Source: JANNYA01 sp031422315 (GTDB lineage Bacteria > Pseudomonadota > Gammaproteobacteria > Xanthomonadales > SZUA-5). From it: a DNA stretch of 64,000 nucleotides. Below, piece after piece: positions 53,582 to 62,707 of this stretch (the first letter of the stretch is position 1; each line of letters opens with the position of its first letter). Location: positions 62,001-126,000 of the forward strand of contig JANOQN010000068.1 of the NCBI GenBank assembly GCA_031422315.1, in the 5' to 3' direction. The translations under genes and the position numbers were made by a program. The notes below the pieces were generated by a model. It was not told where the DNA came from. It ran no database searches and saw only the letters and a list, made by a program, of their open reading frames with translations.

Positions 53582-54820
53582 ATGAGCCAATTTCTAACAC
53601 GGCACGCCACCATTGGCGTGAAGGTCGGCGAAGTCATGATCGGCTCCTGCGCACCGGTGGTGGTGCAGTCAATGACCAACACCGATACCGCAGATGTGCC
53701 AAGCAGCGTGGCGCAAATCGCCCAGCTTTGGCGCGCGGGTTCTGAGCTAGTGCGGGTGACGGTCAACACCCCAGAAGCGGCAGCGGCAGTGCCGAAAATC
53801 ATCGAAAAGCTGGCCATGCGCGGTATATCTGTGCCGATCATCGGTGATTTTCACTATAACGGGCACACATTGCTTAAGGCTGAGCCTGCCTGTGCGCAAA
53901 TGCTGGCGAAATATCGGATCAATCCGGGCAATGTGGGTTTTGGCCGTAAAAAAGACGCGCAGTTCACCGAGATTGTCGAAACCGCACTGCGTTATGACAA
54001 ACCGGTACGCATCGGCGTGAACTGGGGCAGTCTGGATCAAGCGCTACTGGCAAGTTTGATGGACGCGAATGCGGGGCAGGCCGAGCCACAAAGCGCGCAT
54101 TTAGTCATGCGCGAAGCTTTGGTGCGCTCGGCGCTTGATAGCGCAAAATTGGCGCGCAGCATTGGCATGGCGCAAAATAAAATCGTGCTGAGCTGTAAGG
54201 TGTCAGGCGTGCAAGAGCTCATTGCGGTCTATCGCGAGCTTGCAGCGCGCTGCGACTATGCACTGCATTTGGGTTTGACAGAAGCTGGCATGGGCAGCAA
54301 GGGCATTACCGCTTCAGCCGCAGCGCTTGCGGTGCTGATGGCAGAAGGGATTGGGGATACGATTCGAATTTCATTGACGCCTGAGCCGGGTGAATCGCGC
54401 ACCAAAGAAGTGATCGTCGCGCAAGAGCTTTTGCAAACGATGGGTTTGCGGGCTTTCACGCCGATGGTCACGGCCTGCCCGGGCTGTGGTCGCACGACTA
54501 GCGAGTTTTTTCAAGAACTGGCGAAAGCAGTACAAGATCATGTGCGCGAACGCATGCCCGAGTGGAAATATCAGTTCCCGGGCGCAGAAAATTTAACCCT
54601 CGCGGTGATGGGCTGCATCGTCAATGGCCCGGGCGAATCCAAACACGCCAATATTGGTATCAGCCTGCCTGGCACCGGCGAAGCGCCCGCGGCTCCGGTT
54701 TTTATTGACGGCGAAAAGAAGCTTACGCTGCGTGGGCCGAACATCACGCCTGAGTTTCTAGCGCTGATTGATGGCTATGTGGCGGAGAAGTACTGCATTC
54801 GGAAAACGGCGCTGGCGTAA
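53582..54820 (+). CDS. ispG: 4-hydroxy-3-methylbut-2-enyl diphosphate synthase
   Basis: This 412-aa iron-sulfur enzyme of the MEP isoprenoid pathway has an N-terminal TIM barrel (VVVQSMTNTDTADV, DFHYNGHTLL, RINPGNVGF, RIGVNWGSLD) and a C-terminal domain with the 4Fe-4S ligands in TACPGCGRT and VMGCIVNGPGESKHANIGISLPG. Length is slightly above E. coli IspG, as in xanthomonads. ATG 53582 is the first good start. Confidence 0.96.
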   Translation: MSQFLTRHATIGVKVGEVMIGSCAPVVVQSMTNTDTADVPSSVAQIAQLWRAGSELVRVTVNTPEAAAAVPKIIEKLAMRGISVPIIGDFHYNGHTLLKAEPACAQMLAKYRINPGNVGFGRKKDAQFTEIVETALRYDKPVRIGVNWGSLDQALLASLMDANAGQAEPQSAHLVMREALVRSALDSAKLARSIGMAQNKIVLSCKVSGVQELIAVYRELAARCDYALHLGLTEAGMGSKGITASAAALAVLMAEGIGDTIRISLTPEPGESRTKEVIVAQELLQTMGLRAFTPMVTACPGCGRTTSEFFQELAKAVQDHVRERMPEWKYQFPGAENLTLAVMGCIVNGPGESKHANIGISLPGTGEAPAAPVFIDGEKKLTLRGPNITPEFLALIDGYVAEKYCIRKTALA

Positions 54821-54911
54821 AGATTTTCTCCAAATTTTAACTACATGTTTTCGGTTCTACAGTTCCAGATGCATTTCACATCGTGTGTTGCGAAGAATTA
54901 CCTGAGGAAGA

Positions 54912-55943
54912 ATGAAAATGAAAATGAATCTTATCCGTTTAATGGTGTTATCAGCCAGTCTTTCACAGGGCGCTCTTGCTCAAGTTGCTACGTCGTTTGA
55001 GCCGTTGGCGATGCCACTGCCGGAAAGTCGCATGGTGTGGGAGCCGGCACGTTCTGGCAATGGCCATAGTTTTGAGGTTACGCCATCTGGGTATATCTTC
55101 CAGGCGTGGTTTACCTATAAAGATGGCCAGCCGAGCTTTTATACCTTGCAGGGCCAGCTTTCGCGTCCTGTAGGTTGCCCCGCAGACTTGTCAAAGTTTT
55201 GCGCTGCGCAAGTGGTTCAGTGGGCAGAGTCTGGCGTGACTTGGAATGTCCTAGATGCAGGCAGCGTGCCAGCTACCACGGCGATGCGAATTTATGAAAG
55301 TATCGGTGGAGCGTGCCCGACCTGTCCGCAGACTGCGCCGGTTACCGCGCCATCTTCATTGAGTCCTGGGAAACTAGAGCTGTTTGGTGATGTCGTGAAA
55401 CTTACCTATGCGGATGCCCGAGTAGCGGTGCTTGAGCCGTTGCTCTCCCCACAGGCCACTTATGTGGCGAGTTTGATAGGGAAGAACGGTAAGGGTCGCA
55501 CCATCAACCTTTTTCTTCAGCAACTTGGGGGTGGGGGTGTTTCTAATTATCCTAATAGTGGCATCACCACATTGGCGCAGCCTGGTCGTTACGGCGGAAC
55601 CTTGGGATTATCGCTTCTGGAATTTAGGCCTGTGGTCAGGCCGGGGGACGTTCTTGATGCGCGGCTTCCCAGTGACACAACGGCTGTATCGGTTGATTTG
55701 TTCCCTAATGGTGATCCCGCGATATGTTCTGGTTTACTGATTGGGAAGCGGCCGCCTTATGTGTATTTTACAGGCAAATTGTCGTTATTAACCACGCCAG
55801 CAAAATGCCAGATTTCTTCTATGGGCGAGGCATTCTTTGATCGATTTAATCGGCGAGTGGTCCTGTGGTACAAAGATGTCTGGCGAACGCCTGGACAGCC
55901 GGCACGCACTTCTCAAGCTGTGCTCTATGTGCCGGATGAGTAG
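54912..55943 (+). CDS. Exported protein with RSGNG/FTYxxGxP beta domain, function unknown
   Basis: This 343-aa protein has a signal peptide (LMVLSASLSQGALA). Residues about 40-75 read MVWEPARSGNGHSFEV and AWFTYKDGQPSFYTLQG, the same domain as at 28602-29879. A Cys pair (CPTCP) and beta-rich C-terminal half follow. ATGs at 54912, 54918 and 54924 are all possible after GAGGAAG. The 3' end overlaps a second small exported protein, probably one operon. Confidence 0.55.
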   Translation: MKMKMNLIRLMVLSASLSQGALAQVATSFEPLAMPLPESRMVWEPARSGNGHSFEVTPSGYIFQAWFTYKDGQPSFYTLQGQLSRPVGCPADLSKFCAAQVVQWAESGVTWNVLDAGSVPATTAMRIYESIGGACPTCPQTAPVTAPSSLSPGKLELFGDVVKLTYADARVAVLEPLLSPQATYVASLIGKNGKGRTINLFLQQLGGGGVSNYPNSGITTLAQPGRYGGTLGLSLLEFRPVVRPGDVLDARLPSDTTAVSVDLFPNGDPAICSGLLIGKRPPYVYFTGKLSLLTTPAKCQISSMGEAFFDRFNRRVVLWYKDVWRTPGQPARTSQAVLYVPDE

Positions 55944-56238
55944 CCTTATGTCTCGGTTGATGCTTCTGGGTGCGTGTCTGTTGAGTAGCGCGGTGTGGAG
56001 CCAAACGGTGGTGTTTTCGTCTGGTTCGCCCCCTGCTACGCTACAGTCAACGTTACAGTCATCCGCAGACGCTATTCGCTTTAACGTCACGGTGAACGGC
56101 GTTGCCGGGGGCGCGCGCTTGCGAACTACTACCGGTGTGGTTGACTGCGCTGTGCCGTCTAGTCGTGTATCACTGGTGTTTGTTGAGGAATGGCAGGACG
56201 ATAGGCCGGCTGTTCGATGGTGCATGAGCTCTCGTTGA
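55936..56238 (+). CDS. Small exported protein, function unknown
   Basis: This 100-aa protein starts at ATG 55936, overlapping the end of the previous gene by 8 bp; ATG 55948 is an alternative. It has a signal peptide (LMLLGACLLSSAVWS), a short beta-rich body (RFNVTVNGVAGGARLRTTTGVVDC) and a Trp-rich end (EEWQDDRPAVRWCMSSR) with two Cys that may pair. No family recognised; the overlap suggests a partner of the upstream exported protein. Confidence 0.5.
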   Translation: MSSLMSRLMLLGACLLSSAVWSQTVVFSSGSPPATLQSTLQSSADAIRFNVTVNGVAGGARLRTTTGVVDCAVPSSRVSLVFVEEWQDDRPAVRWCMSSR

Positions 56239-56299
56239 GAACTATTGACTTCCAGGCGCTTGCACATAAACTGCGCGAACAAATGATGCGGACAGATAC

Positions 56300-56521
56300 A
56301 TGGTCAATATAACCCTCACTGCCGATGAAAATTCAATTGAACGCGCACGCATTGCAGCGCAAGCAATGGGAACCAGCTTGAATCAATTTTTGCGCGAACA
56401 AATAGATCGTTTAGCGGGGTCGGATCAGCGCGAACGTGAAATTCAGGCTTACTTGGCATCTGTGGGTAAGGGCAGATCTGGCAGTTGGACGTTTAACCGC
56501 GACGAAATTCAACGTGTTTAA
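56300..56521 (+). CDS. Ribbon-helix-helix antitoxin-like protein, no toxin partner
   Basis: This 73-aa protein, MVNITLTADENSIERARIAAQAMGTSLNQFLREQIDRLAG..., is a complete RHH domain with the beta strand NITLTA and the C-terminal tail GSWTFNRDEIQRV typical of antitoxins that pair with PIN toxins. No toxin ORF follows in the next 460 bp, so it is solitary: either the toxin was lost or the protein acts alone or on a distant partner. Confidence 0.7.
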   Translation: MVNITLTADENSIERARIAAQAMGTSLNQFLREQIDRLAGSDQREREIQAYLASVGKGRSGSWTFNRDEIQRV

Positions 56522-56987
56522 GTCGAGCTGTTAAACAGCTAGCCTTGAGTGGCATCACCTGCTGGCAAAAACCGTCGTCACTAAGCTTGTCACCTTTAAA
56601 AAAAACGGTTCGCACACAGCGTCCGGGCAAATCGGAAGCTATTTCGCTATGCCTAAGCCTATTTATGGGCGCAAAAAGTATTGCTTAATCAAATGTTTGG
56701 CATAGGTTTTTCGAAAACACCACAGATATTTTCACAAAGCTGAATACGTTACCTGTCGTAAAATAAAAGCGCTGAAAAACTCAGAACGGGTTCACTCGCC
56801 AAACGGCACCCTGCGCGCTTCTCGTTATGCAGCGATCTTCGGTTTTCCGAAAATCAACGCTTAGCACAATTGGGCACAGGCGCGTTTTTATAGCAGCTCG
56901 TGGGCCCACTCGCCCCGCCTTGTTGCGCATGAGCTTTTGGCTTATCGCTAGTTTCAGCACGATCAGGCCAAAAAAGGAAGTATGAAT
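56522..56987. other. 466-bp gene-free region upstream of the DEAD-box helicase
   Basis: No coding frame is supported, and no PIN-toxin remnant was found. It contains TTCGG-TTTT-CCGAA (56838-56851) and other short stems, so a structured 5' leader for the helicase is possible, as in cold-inducible helicase mRNAs. Confidence 0.4.
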
Positions 56988-58388
56988 ATGACCACATTTG
57001 CTCAGCTCGGCCTTGCGCCGGAAATTTTGCGCGCGCTCGTTGCTAAAGGCTACGAAAATCCAACCCCGATTCAAGCCCAAGCGATTCCCGCCGCCATGCA
57101 AGGCCGCGACATTTTAGGCGCTGCGCAAACCGGCACCGGTAAAACCGCAGGCTTCGCGCTGCCACTATTGCATCGATTAATCAGCAGCAAAGCCCAATTA
57201 GTCCGCCAACGCGCACCGCGCGCACTGGTTTTAACTCCTACCCGCGAGCTTGCCGCACAGGTGGAAGAGAGCTTTCGCACTTACGGCGCTTACACGGGCT
57301 TAGCCAGCACCGTTATTTTTGGCGGCGTCGGCATGGGCAATCAAATTACCGCGCTGCGCCAAGGCGTTGATATAGTGATCGCCACGCCAGGTCGTTTGCT
57401 GGATCACATGCAGCAGCGAACGGTTGATTTATCGAAAATTGACACGCTGATCCTTGATGAAGCTGATCGTATGTTGGATATGGGCTTTTTACCCTCTATC
57501 AAGCGCGTTTTGGCCGCATTGCCTAAGCAAAATCGCCACACCATGCTGTTCTCCGCCACCTTCGCACCGGAAATTCGCGAGCTCGCCAAGCAGTTCCTGC
57601 GCGATCCAGTTGAAGTGCAGGTTGCACCACAAAATTGCACAACGGCATTGGTCGAGCATCGCATGCATCCGGTTGATTTAGATCAGAAAAAAGACTTGCT
57701 GATCGATTTGCTCGCGAAAGACAGCCGCATCCAAAGCCTGATTTTCACCCGCACCAAGCACGGCGCGGATAAGCTGGTGAAATCGCTTGAAGTGATTGGT
57801 TTCAAAGCCGCCGCCATTCACGGCAATAAGTCACAGGGCGCACGCACGCGCGCACTGGCTGATTTCAAATCCGGCAAAGTCACACATTTGGTTGCCACCG
57901 ACATCGCTGCGCGCGGCCTGGATATCAAAGAATTGCCGGTAGTTTATAACTATGATTTGCCAATGATTGCCGAAGATTACGTACACCGTATCGGCCGCAC
58001 GGGCCGAGCTGGCTCAAACGGCGTAGCGATTTCATTAGTAGCGCCAGAAGATCACGGTTTGCTGCGCGATATTCGCAATTTAACCCGCCGCGATCTGGTA
58101 CTCGAGCCCGTTGCAGGTTTTGCCAGCACCGGCAAGCCGATTTTCACCAAGCCGCAAATGCGTCAAGTGCGCGGCCCACGGACTCATGGTGGCGGTGCGT
58201 CCTCCGGACAGCCCCAGCGCTCAGGGGCTGGAGCGGGTGCTCCAAGACCGGTAGGTGCAACTCGTCCAGGTAGCGCTGGCCCGGGTGGTTTCAATCGTAA
58301 TCGCCAGGGTGGTGCTGGTGGTCGTGCGGGAGCTGGCGCAAGTGCTGGAGGCCGAGCAGGTGGTGGGCAGCGGCGTAGTGGGTCGTAA
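56988..58388 (+). CDS. DEAD-box ATP-dependent RNA helicase, RhlE-like
   Basis: This 466-aa helicase has a Q motif NPTPIQAQAIP, motif I AAQTGTGKT, Ia PTRELAAQV, DEAD in LILDEADRMLD, SAT, and helicase C ATDIAARGLDIKELP and HRIGRTGRAG. The C-terminal 70 residues are Gly/Arg/Ala-rich (GGFNRNRQGGAGGRAG), an RNA-binding tail of RhlE/SrmB-like proteins in ribosome assembly and cold adaptation. ATG 56988 is preferred because AGGAAG is correctly spaced; ATG 56982 is the alternative. Confidence 0.93.
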   Translation: MTTFAQLGLAPEILRALVAKGYENPTPIQAQAIPAAMQGRDILGAAQTGTGKTAGFALPLLHRLISSKAQLVRQRAPRALVLTPTRELAAQVEESFRTYGAYTGLASTVIFGGVGMGNQITALRQGVDIVIATPGRLLDHMQQRTVDLSKIDTLILDEADRMLDMGFLPSIKRVLAALPKQNRHTMLFSATFAPEIRELAKQFLRDPVEVQVAPQNCTTALVEHRMHPVDLDQKKDLLIDLLAKDSRIQSLIFTRTKHGADKLVKSLEVIGFKAAAIHGNKSQGARTRALADFKSGKVTHLVATDIAARGLDIKELPVVYNYDLPMIAEDYVHRIGRTGRAGSNGVAISLVAPEDHGLLRDIRNLTRRDLVLEPVAGFASTGKPIFTKPQMRQVRGPRTHGGGASSGQPQRSGAGAGAPRPVGATRPGSAGPGGFNRNRQGGAGGRAGAGASAGGRAGGGQRRSGS

Positions 58389-58451
58389 TGATGTCGTTAA
58401 ACAAGGCTATGACTAAGCGCGCCTACTCTGGGAACATTTGACTAACCAAAG

Positions 58452-58472
58452 TTGGGCAGGCTCCAAGCCCAA
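58452..58472. terminator. Hairpin between convergent helicase and peptidase genes
   Basis: TTGGGC, 9 nt, GCCCAA, then AATTAGCC. A moderate stem without a T-run; a terminator role is only suggested by its location between two convergent stop codons. Confidence 0.3.
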
Positions 58473-58536
58473 ATTAGCCTTCCAATCGTTTATGAGTCGG
58501 CCAGAGTTGAGTATCCTCCGGCTGACTTGATTCGTT

Positions 58537-60945
58537 TCAATTGCGCTTTCTTATGGCTTCCCGCAGGAATTTTGCAATTTTTGGATAGGTTGCAATAGCC
58601 GTTCCGGCAAACGTTAGCCCGTGCGCATTGTCATTGGTTGGTAGTAGAGTTACTTCACTATTCAATGCAATTAACGCCGACTGCATCCGCAACGCATGCT
58701 CAAATGGTGCTACGCCATCACCTCGATCATGAACTAATAAAACGGGGACTTGAAATTTTGATTTGAGATAAACTGGCGATTGTGAAACAAGTTCATCCAA
58801 ATTGGATGTTGGATCACCAATGTATTTTTTCATCCATTTAATCCCTAACTCAGAACGTGAGTTCCTACCTGAATGGAACAATAGTGGCAAGTCATATACC
58901 CCGCAAATCCCAACTGCGGCCTTGTAACGTCGGGGTGTAGATTGCAATAGACGTAAAGCGCTAAAACCGCCATAGCTAGATCCAACTACAACAATGCTAT
59001 CTGGGTCCAATGGATATTTCTTTATTGCGTTATCCACTGCAGCATTAACGTCAGAAATCATCCCAGTACCCCACGCGCGCTCTGCGAGCTTGATTTTAAG
59101 CTTTCCCACGCCGCCTGAACCTCGAAAATTAACCTGTAGAACTGAAAACCCAATATTCGCAAAATATTGAACTTCTGAATCATAGCGCTGATAGTCAAAT
59201 ACGCCGAATGGCCCCCCATGCGGTAATACAAGCAAGGGCCGTTTGTCATCCGTTGCATTTGAGTTGCCATGAGTGATGAAGCTTTCAATCTCAAAACCAT
59301 CAGGTGCGGTACTTAAAAAGCGCTCAGTCGCAGCTAATTTTCGACCTTCTAAATGCGGAGCCCGCAGACTTAACAGTCGTGCTTCTTTGGAAGATTGATC
59401 AAACACATAGGCGCTTCCTGGGTCTTCCGGCCCATCAGTGTAAACTAGTCGCCTACCCGACTTTCGATTAGAAAGTTGTGAACTTCCTAAAACAATATTT
59501 CGATTTGGCAAAGCTTTGCGTAACGCGCTGAGCGTAGCTTCTTCGCCAACATTGGTGAACGATCGTTCTAAACGATGTCCATTTGAATAAAAAACATACC
59601 GTCCAATCTGATTATTGACTGACCAAATAACCTCTTCAATGTCAGCGCCCTCGATGCGCGCAATGGAATCACCTAGTTCACCCGAGCGTGGGTTGAACTC
59701 AAATAGTTCATTAAATTCGGTCTTTTTATTACTCAGTACCAGTATTTTCCCGGATTCGTCAAATCCGCTAATTGAGAATCGGTAGTTCTTCGGGGTCGGC
59801 AGCTTAAACTCAATTTTCTCGTCAGTTTCAGGTGCAAAATAAACCCAACGTGTGCCTGATTTCTCGCTGTCCGAGTTTAATTGTGCCAATCTCAGCTGAC
59901 CCGAGCCATCAATCCACCAATCTGCTGCTTTCATGCCGACTCTTAAGGCGCGAATTTTCCTAATCTTCTTGTCGTCCATTTTTGCGGATGGTAAAAAAGA
60001 AACGATTTTTCCTTTCGAATCACCCGTCGCATAGAATATAACTTCAGATGTTTTAGGAACTATTCCCCAAAATTGGCCGCTGGGAAACGTTTCCTGGATG
60101 ATTGTTTCAATTGAATCAATGCGAAAAAGAAAAGAACGGTTTTCGCTATTGCCTACTGAAATCGCTAAATATTTATTATCCACCCACTGAGCGCGTTGTA
60201 ATGGAATACCAGTGTAAACGGTTCGTATTTTTCCAGTGTCTATCTCAATCAGATTGAGCGCAATATTTTGACCTTCACTTACGCTTTCTAACGCAAATTT
60301 GCCGTCTGGCGACATCTCAAAAGTATAGTTTGGAAACGTTCTAAAAAAAATCTCAGCGGCATCACGGTCTGCAATCGTAGGCTCAACCACTGCTTCTGGT
60401 TTAAAAATTGCCAGGCTTGGTTTTGGCGAAGCGTTGTCAAAAAATGGATCTGCAAATTCGCCGGTAAAACGCCACGGAAATTTAGCTAAAAGGCCGGGAA
60501 AATCTCTGTCTAAGTTCTGTCTCGCGCGACTCGCAGCATTTTCGATTGAAAGTGATCGAGATAGCCAGCCTGTTGAGCTTGAATTGATTTCGCCGACGTA
60601 ATTAATTTTTCCGGGCTCTATTGTAAAATTAGAGTTTCGAACATCGTCAAATTCCCAATAAATACGCGACATTTGGAACTTGCTAAACTTATATTGTCCA
60701 GCAGGCAACTTTAACAGTCTACTGTAGCTTCCAGCGGGCAAGTCTTCAATCTTTGGAAAGCTAAAAATGCTGTCAATTCTGTCCAGTCTAATCCTGGTTA
60801 GTTCGGCATCAATTTTTATATCGAATAGCGCAAGCCCTTCGCTACTTTTTAGAGTAACGTCGTCACCACGTTCAAGCGATTGACAATTTGCAGATTGATG
60901 TATGAAAAATAAAACGCTAACGAAAACTATTTTAAATGTGTGCAT
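58537..60945 (-). CDS. Exported S9-family prolyl oligopeptidase-like serine peptidase
   Basis: This 802-aa protein has a signal peptide (IVFVSVLFFIHQSANC), an N-terminal region, a beta-propeller (about residues 190-560) and a C-terminal alpha/beta-hydrolase. The nucleophile lies in VVGSSYGGFSALRLL near 655, Asp in LLVHDRGDGVAPFEHA near 740 and His in DNAHGLTF near 775. This is the S9C acylaminoacyl-peptidase/DPP-like order. LPHGGPFGVFDYQ gives the oxyanion region. AT content is visibly higher than in neighbours, which may mean recent acquisition. Confidence 0.9.
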   Translation of the reverse strand: MHTFKIVFVSVLFFIHQSANCQSLERGDDVTLKSSEGLALFDIKIDAELTRIRLDRIDSIFSFPKIEDLPAGSYSRLLKLPAGQYKFSKFQMSRIYWEFDDVRNSNFTIEPGKINYVGEINSSSTGWLSRSLSIENAASRARQNLDRDFPGLLAKFPWRFTGEFADPFFDNASPKPSLAIFKPEAVVEPTIADRDAAEIFFRTFPNYTFEMSPDGKFALESVSEGQNIALNLIEIDTGKIRTVYTGIPLQRAQWVDNKYLAISVGNSENRSFLFRIDSIETIIQETFPSGQFWGIVPKTSEVIFYATGDSKGKIVSFLPSAKMDDKKIRKIRALRVGMKAADWWIDGSGQLRLAQLNSDSEKSGTRWVYFAPETDEKIEFKLPTPKNYRFSISGFDESGKILVLSNKKTEFNELFEFNPRSGELGDSIARIEGADIEEVIWSVNNQIGRYVFYSNGHRLERSFTNVGEEATLSALRKALPNRNIVLGSSQLSNRKSGRRLVYTDGPEDPGSAYVFDQSSKEARLLSLRAPHLEGRKLAATERFLSTAPDGFEIESFITHGNSNATDDKRPLLVLPHGGPFGVFDYQRYDSEVQYFANIGFSVLQVNFRGSGGVGKLKIKLAERAWGTGMISDVNAAVDNAIKKYPLDPDSIVVVGSSYGGFSALRLLQSTPRRYKAAVGICGVYDLPLLFHSGRNSRSELGIKWMKKYIGDPTSNLDELVSQSPVYLKSKFQVPVLLVHDRGDGVAPFEHALRMQSALIALNSEVTLLPTNDNAHGLTFAGTAIATYPKIAKFLREAIRKRN

Positions 60946-61105
60946 GTTGCTTGATTTTCTTTGGGTTGGTAGTATCTGTTATTCAATGAATATTCTAGTT
61001 TTAAAAAATTAAATGGCGCATTTGCCAAAGTGAGGTTGCGACTTGTTGATACAAATTTAGCGATTAGCCGTAGAAACTAAATAATATCTATCACAAAATA
61101 AGTTA

Positions 61106-62119
61106 TTACTTCACCCCATCCACACCCGCACTCTCAAAACTAGCCATTTCACTCACAATGGCGGCCGCAGCACGAAGCAAAGGAAAGGCCAGCGCCGCGC
61201 CGCTGGCTTCGCCTAAACGAAGTCCTAAGTTCAAAAGCGGCTTCGCACCCAATGCCGCAAGCGCATGCTGATGGCCGATTTCCGCCGATTGATGCGCGAA
61301 GAATAGGTTATCAGGCGGGGTTAGCTCATTCATCGCGTTTGCTGCCAGCGCAGCGGCGGTTACGATAAATCCATCCAGCAGCACCGGTATGCGCTGTGCC
61401 TGTGCTTCCAATATCGCGCCTGTCAGCGCGGCAATTTCCAATCCGCCGAGCTTGCGTAAAGCCTCACGCGCGCCGCAATTGCCAGCTCTTGCGAGTGCTT
61501 TGGCCACGATGGCGCGTTTGTGTTCGAGCTGGCCACCCGTTACGCCGGTGCCCGCGCCTACGATTTGCTCGGGCGGCATCTCCAGCAGCTCGCACTGCAA
61601 TGCAGCGGCGGCGGTGGTGTTGGCGATGCCCATTTCGCCTAAAATCAGCGCTTTGATGCCATCTGCAGCTGCTTGTTTGACTGCACCGCGGCCAATATCG
61701 AGTGCGCTGGCAAGCTCGGCTTCGCTCATGGCGTCTTCAATCGCGATGTTTCCACTGCCTAAGCGGACTTTGGCGTGTACGATGCCTTGTAGCGAGGATA
61801 AATCCGCATCAACGCCTACATCAATCAGCGCCAAGCTCGCGCCGATTTGCCGTGCGAGCACGCAAATCGCCGCACCGCCGCTGGCAAAGTTGTGCATCAT
61901 TTGCGCTGTTACCGCCGCTGGATACAGGCTAACGCCTTCTACGCTGACGCCATGATCGGCGGCGAAAATCAGCACGCGTACCGGATCAACGCAAGGTTTT
62001 AACGAGTTTTGCAGCACGCACAGCCGTACCGCAATTTGCTCTAACTGGCCGAGTGATCCGACTGGTTTGGTTTTTTGATCCAGTACGCGCTGCGCCGCTG
62101 CAGCGTCAATGACCAGCAC
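61106..62119 (-). CDS. cobT: Nicotinate-nucleotide--dimethylbenzimidazole phosphoribosyltransferase
   Basis: This 337-aa enzyme makes alpha-ribazole phosphate for the lower ligand of cobalamin. Signatures are KPVGSLGQLE, FAADHGVSVEGVSLYPAAVTAQM, LGEMGIANTTAAAAL, GAGTGVTGGQLEHKRA and RLGEASGAALAFPLL with the catalytic Glu. No other cobalamin genes are adjacent, so salvage is possible. It starts 2 bp after queF ends. Confidence 0.95.
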   Translation of the reverse strand: MLVIDAAAAQRVLDQKTKPVGSLGQLEQIAVRLCVLQNSLKPCVDPVRVLIFAADHGVSVEGVSLYPAAVTAQMMHNFASGGAAICVLARQIGASLALIDVGVDADLSSLQGIVHAKVRLGSGNIAIEDAMSEAELASALDIGRGAVKQAAADGIKALILGEMGIANTTAAAALQCELLEMPPEQIVGAGTGVTGGQLEHKRAIVAKALARAGNCGAREALRKLGGLEIAALTGAILEAQAQRIPVLLDGFIVTAAALAANAMNELTPPDNLFFAHQSAEIGHQHALAALGAKPLLNLGLRLGEASGAALAFPLLRAAAAIVSEMASFESAGVDGVK

Positions 62120-62121
62120 AG

Positions 62122-62511
62122 CTAAGGCAGCTCAACTTTAACGGGTGCGACCCAGCCTTGTTTTCGGTGCTCGACAATTACATCGGTATACACGCCGCCG
62201 CGCACATACCATTCACCGCGCAGACGCATGAAATGCGGATCGGTGATTTTGACTAAATCATCCAGAATTTTGTTGGTGACGGCTTCGTGAAACGCGCCTT
62301 GATCGCGGTAGCTCCACATGTAGAGCTTCAACGATTTCAGCTCAACACAGCGTTCGTCGGGCACATATTCCAAGTGAAAGATGGCGAAATCAGGCTGGCC
62401 GGTTTTCGGGCACAGGCAGGTAAATTCAGGCAGCTTCATTCGGATGGTATACTGACGCGCTTTTTCAGGATTCGGGAAAGATTCCAGCTCGGTGCTAGGC
62501 TTGGTGGTCAT
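62122..62511 (-). CDS. queF: NADPH-dependent preQ0 reductase QueF (short form)
   Basis: This 129-aa enzyme reduces 7-cyano-7-deazaguanine to preQ1 in queuosine synthesis. It is the single-domain type: FTCLCPKTGQPDFA contains the catalytic Cys34 and Asp41, and VELKSLKLYMWSYRDQGAFHE is the QueF NADPH motif. E. coli has a two-domain, roughly 280-aa version. It is probably co-transcribed with cobT. Confidence 0.95.
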   Translation of the reverse strand: MTTKPSTELESFPNPEKARQYTIRMKLPEFTCLCPKTGQPDFAIFHLEYVPDERCVELKSLKLYMWSYRDQGAFHEAVTNKILDDLVKITDPHFMRLRGEWYVRGGVYTDVIVEHRKQGWVAPVKVELP

Positions 62512-62707
62512 GGCGGTTCACTCAAAAACGCGAACCCTACGAACTCGCTAGCGCTGCGTCAATCGTTTCAAGCGTGATTTCACGGCGTTTTCGCTCGGAA
62601 TACGGGAATTGCGCACTTTGCTTCATCCGGCATTCCAAGGCCGCGCGTGAAAGTGCGAAAAATTAACTCAACTAGTATCGGTGCAGACCAGCGCACTTTG
62701 GGGAACT

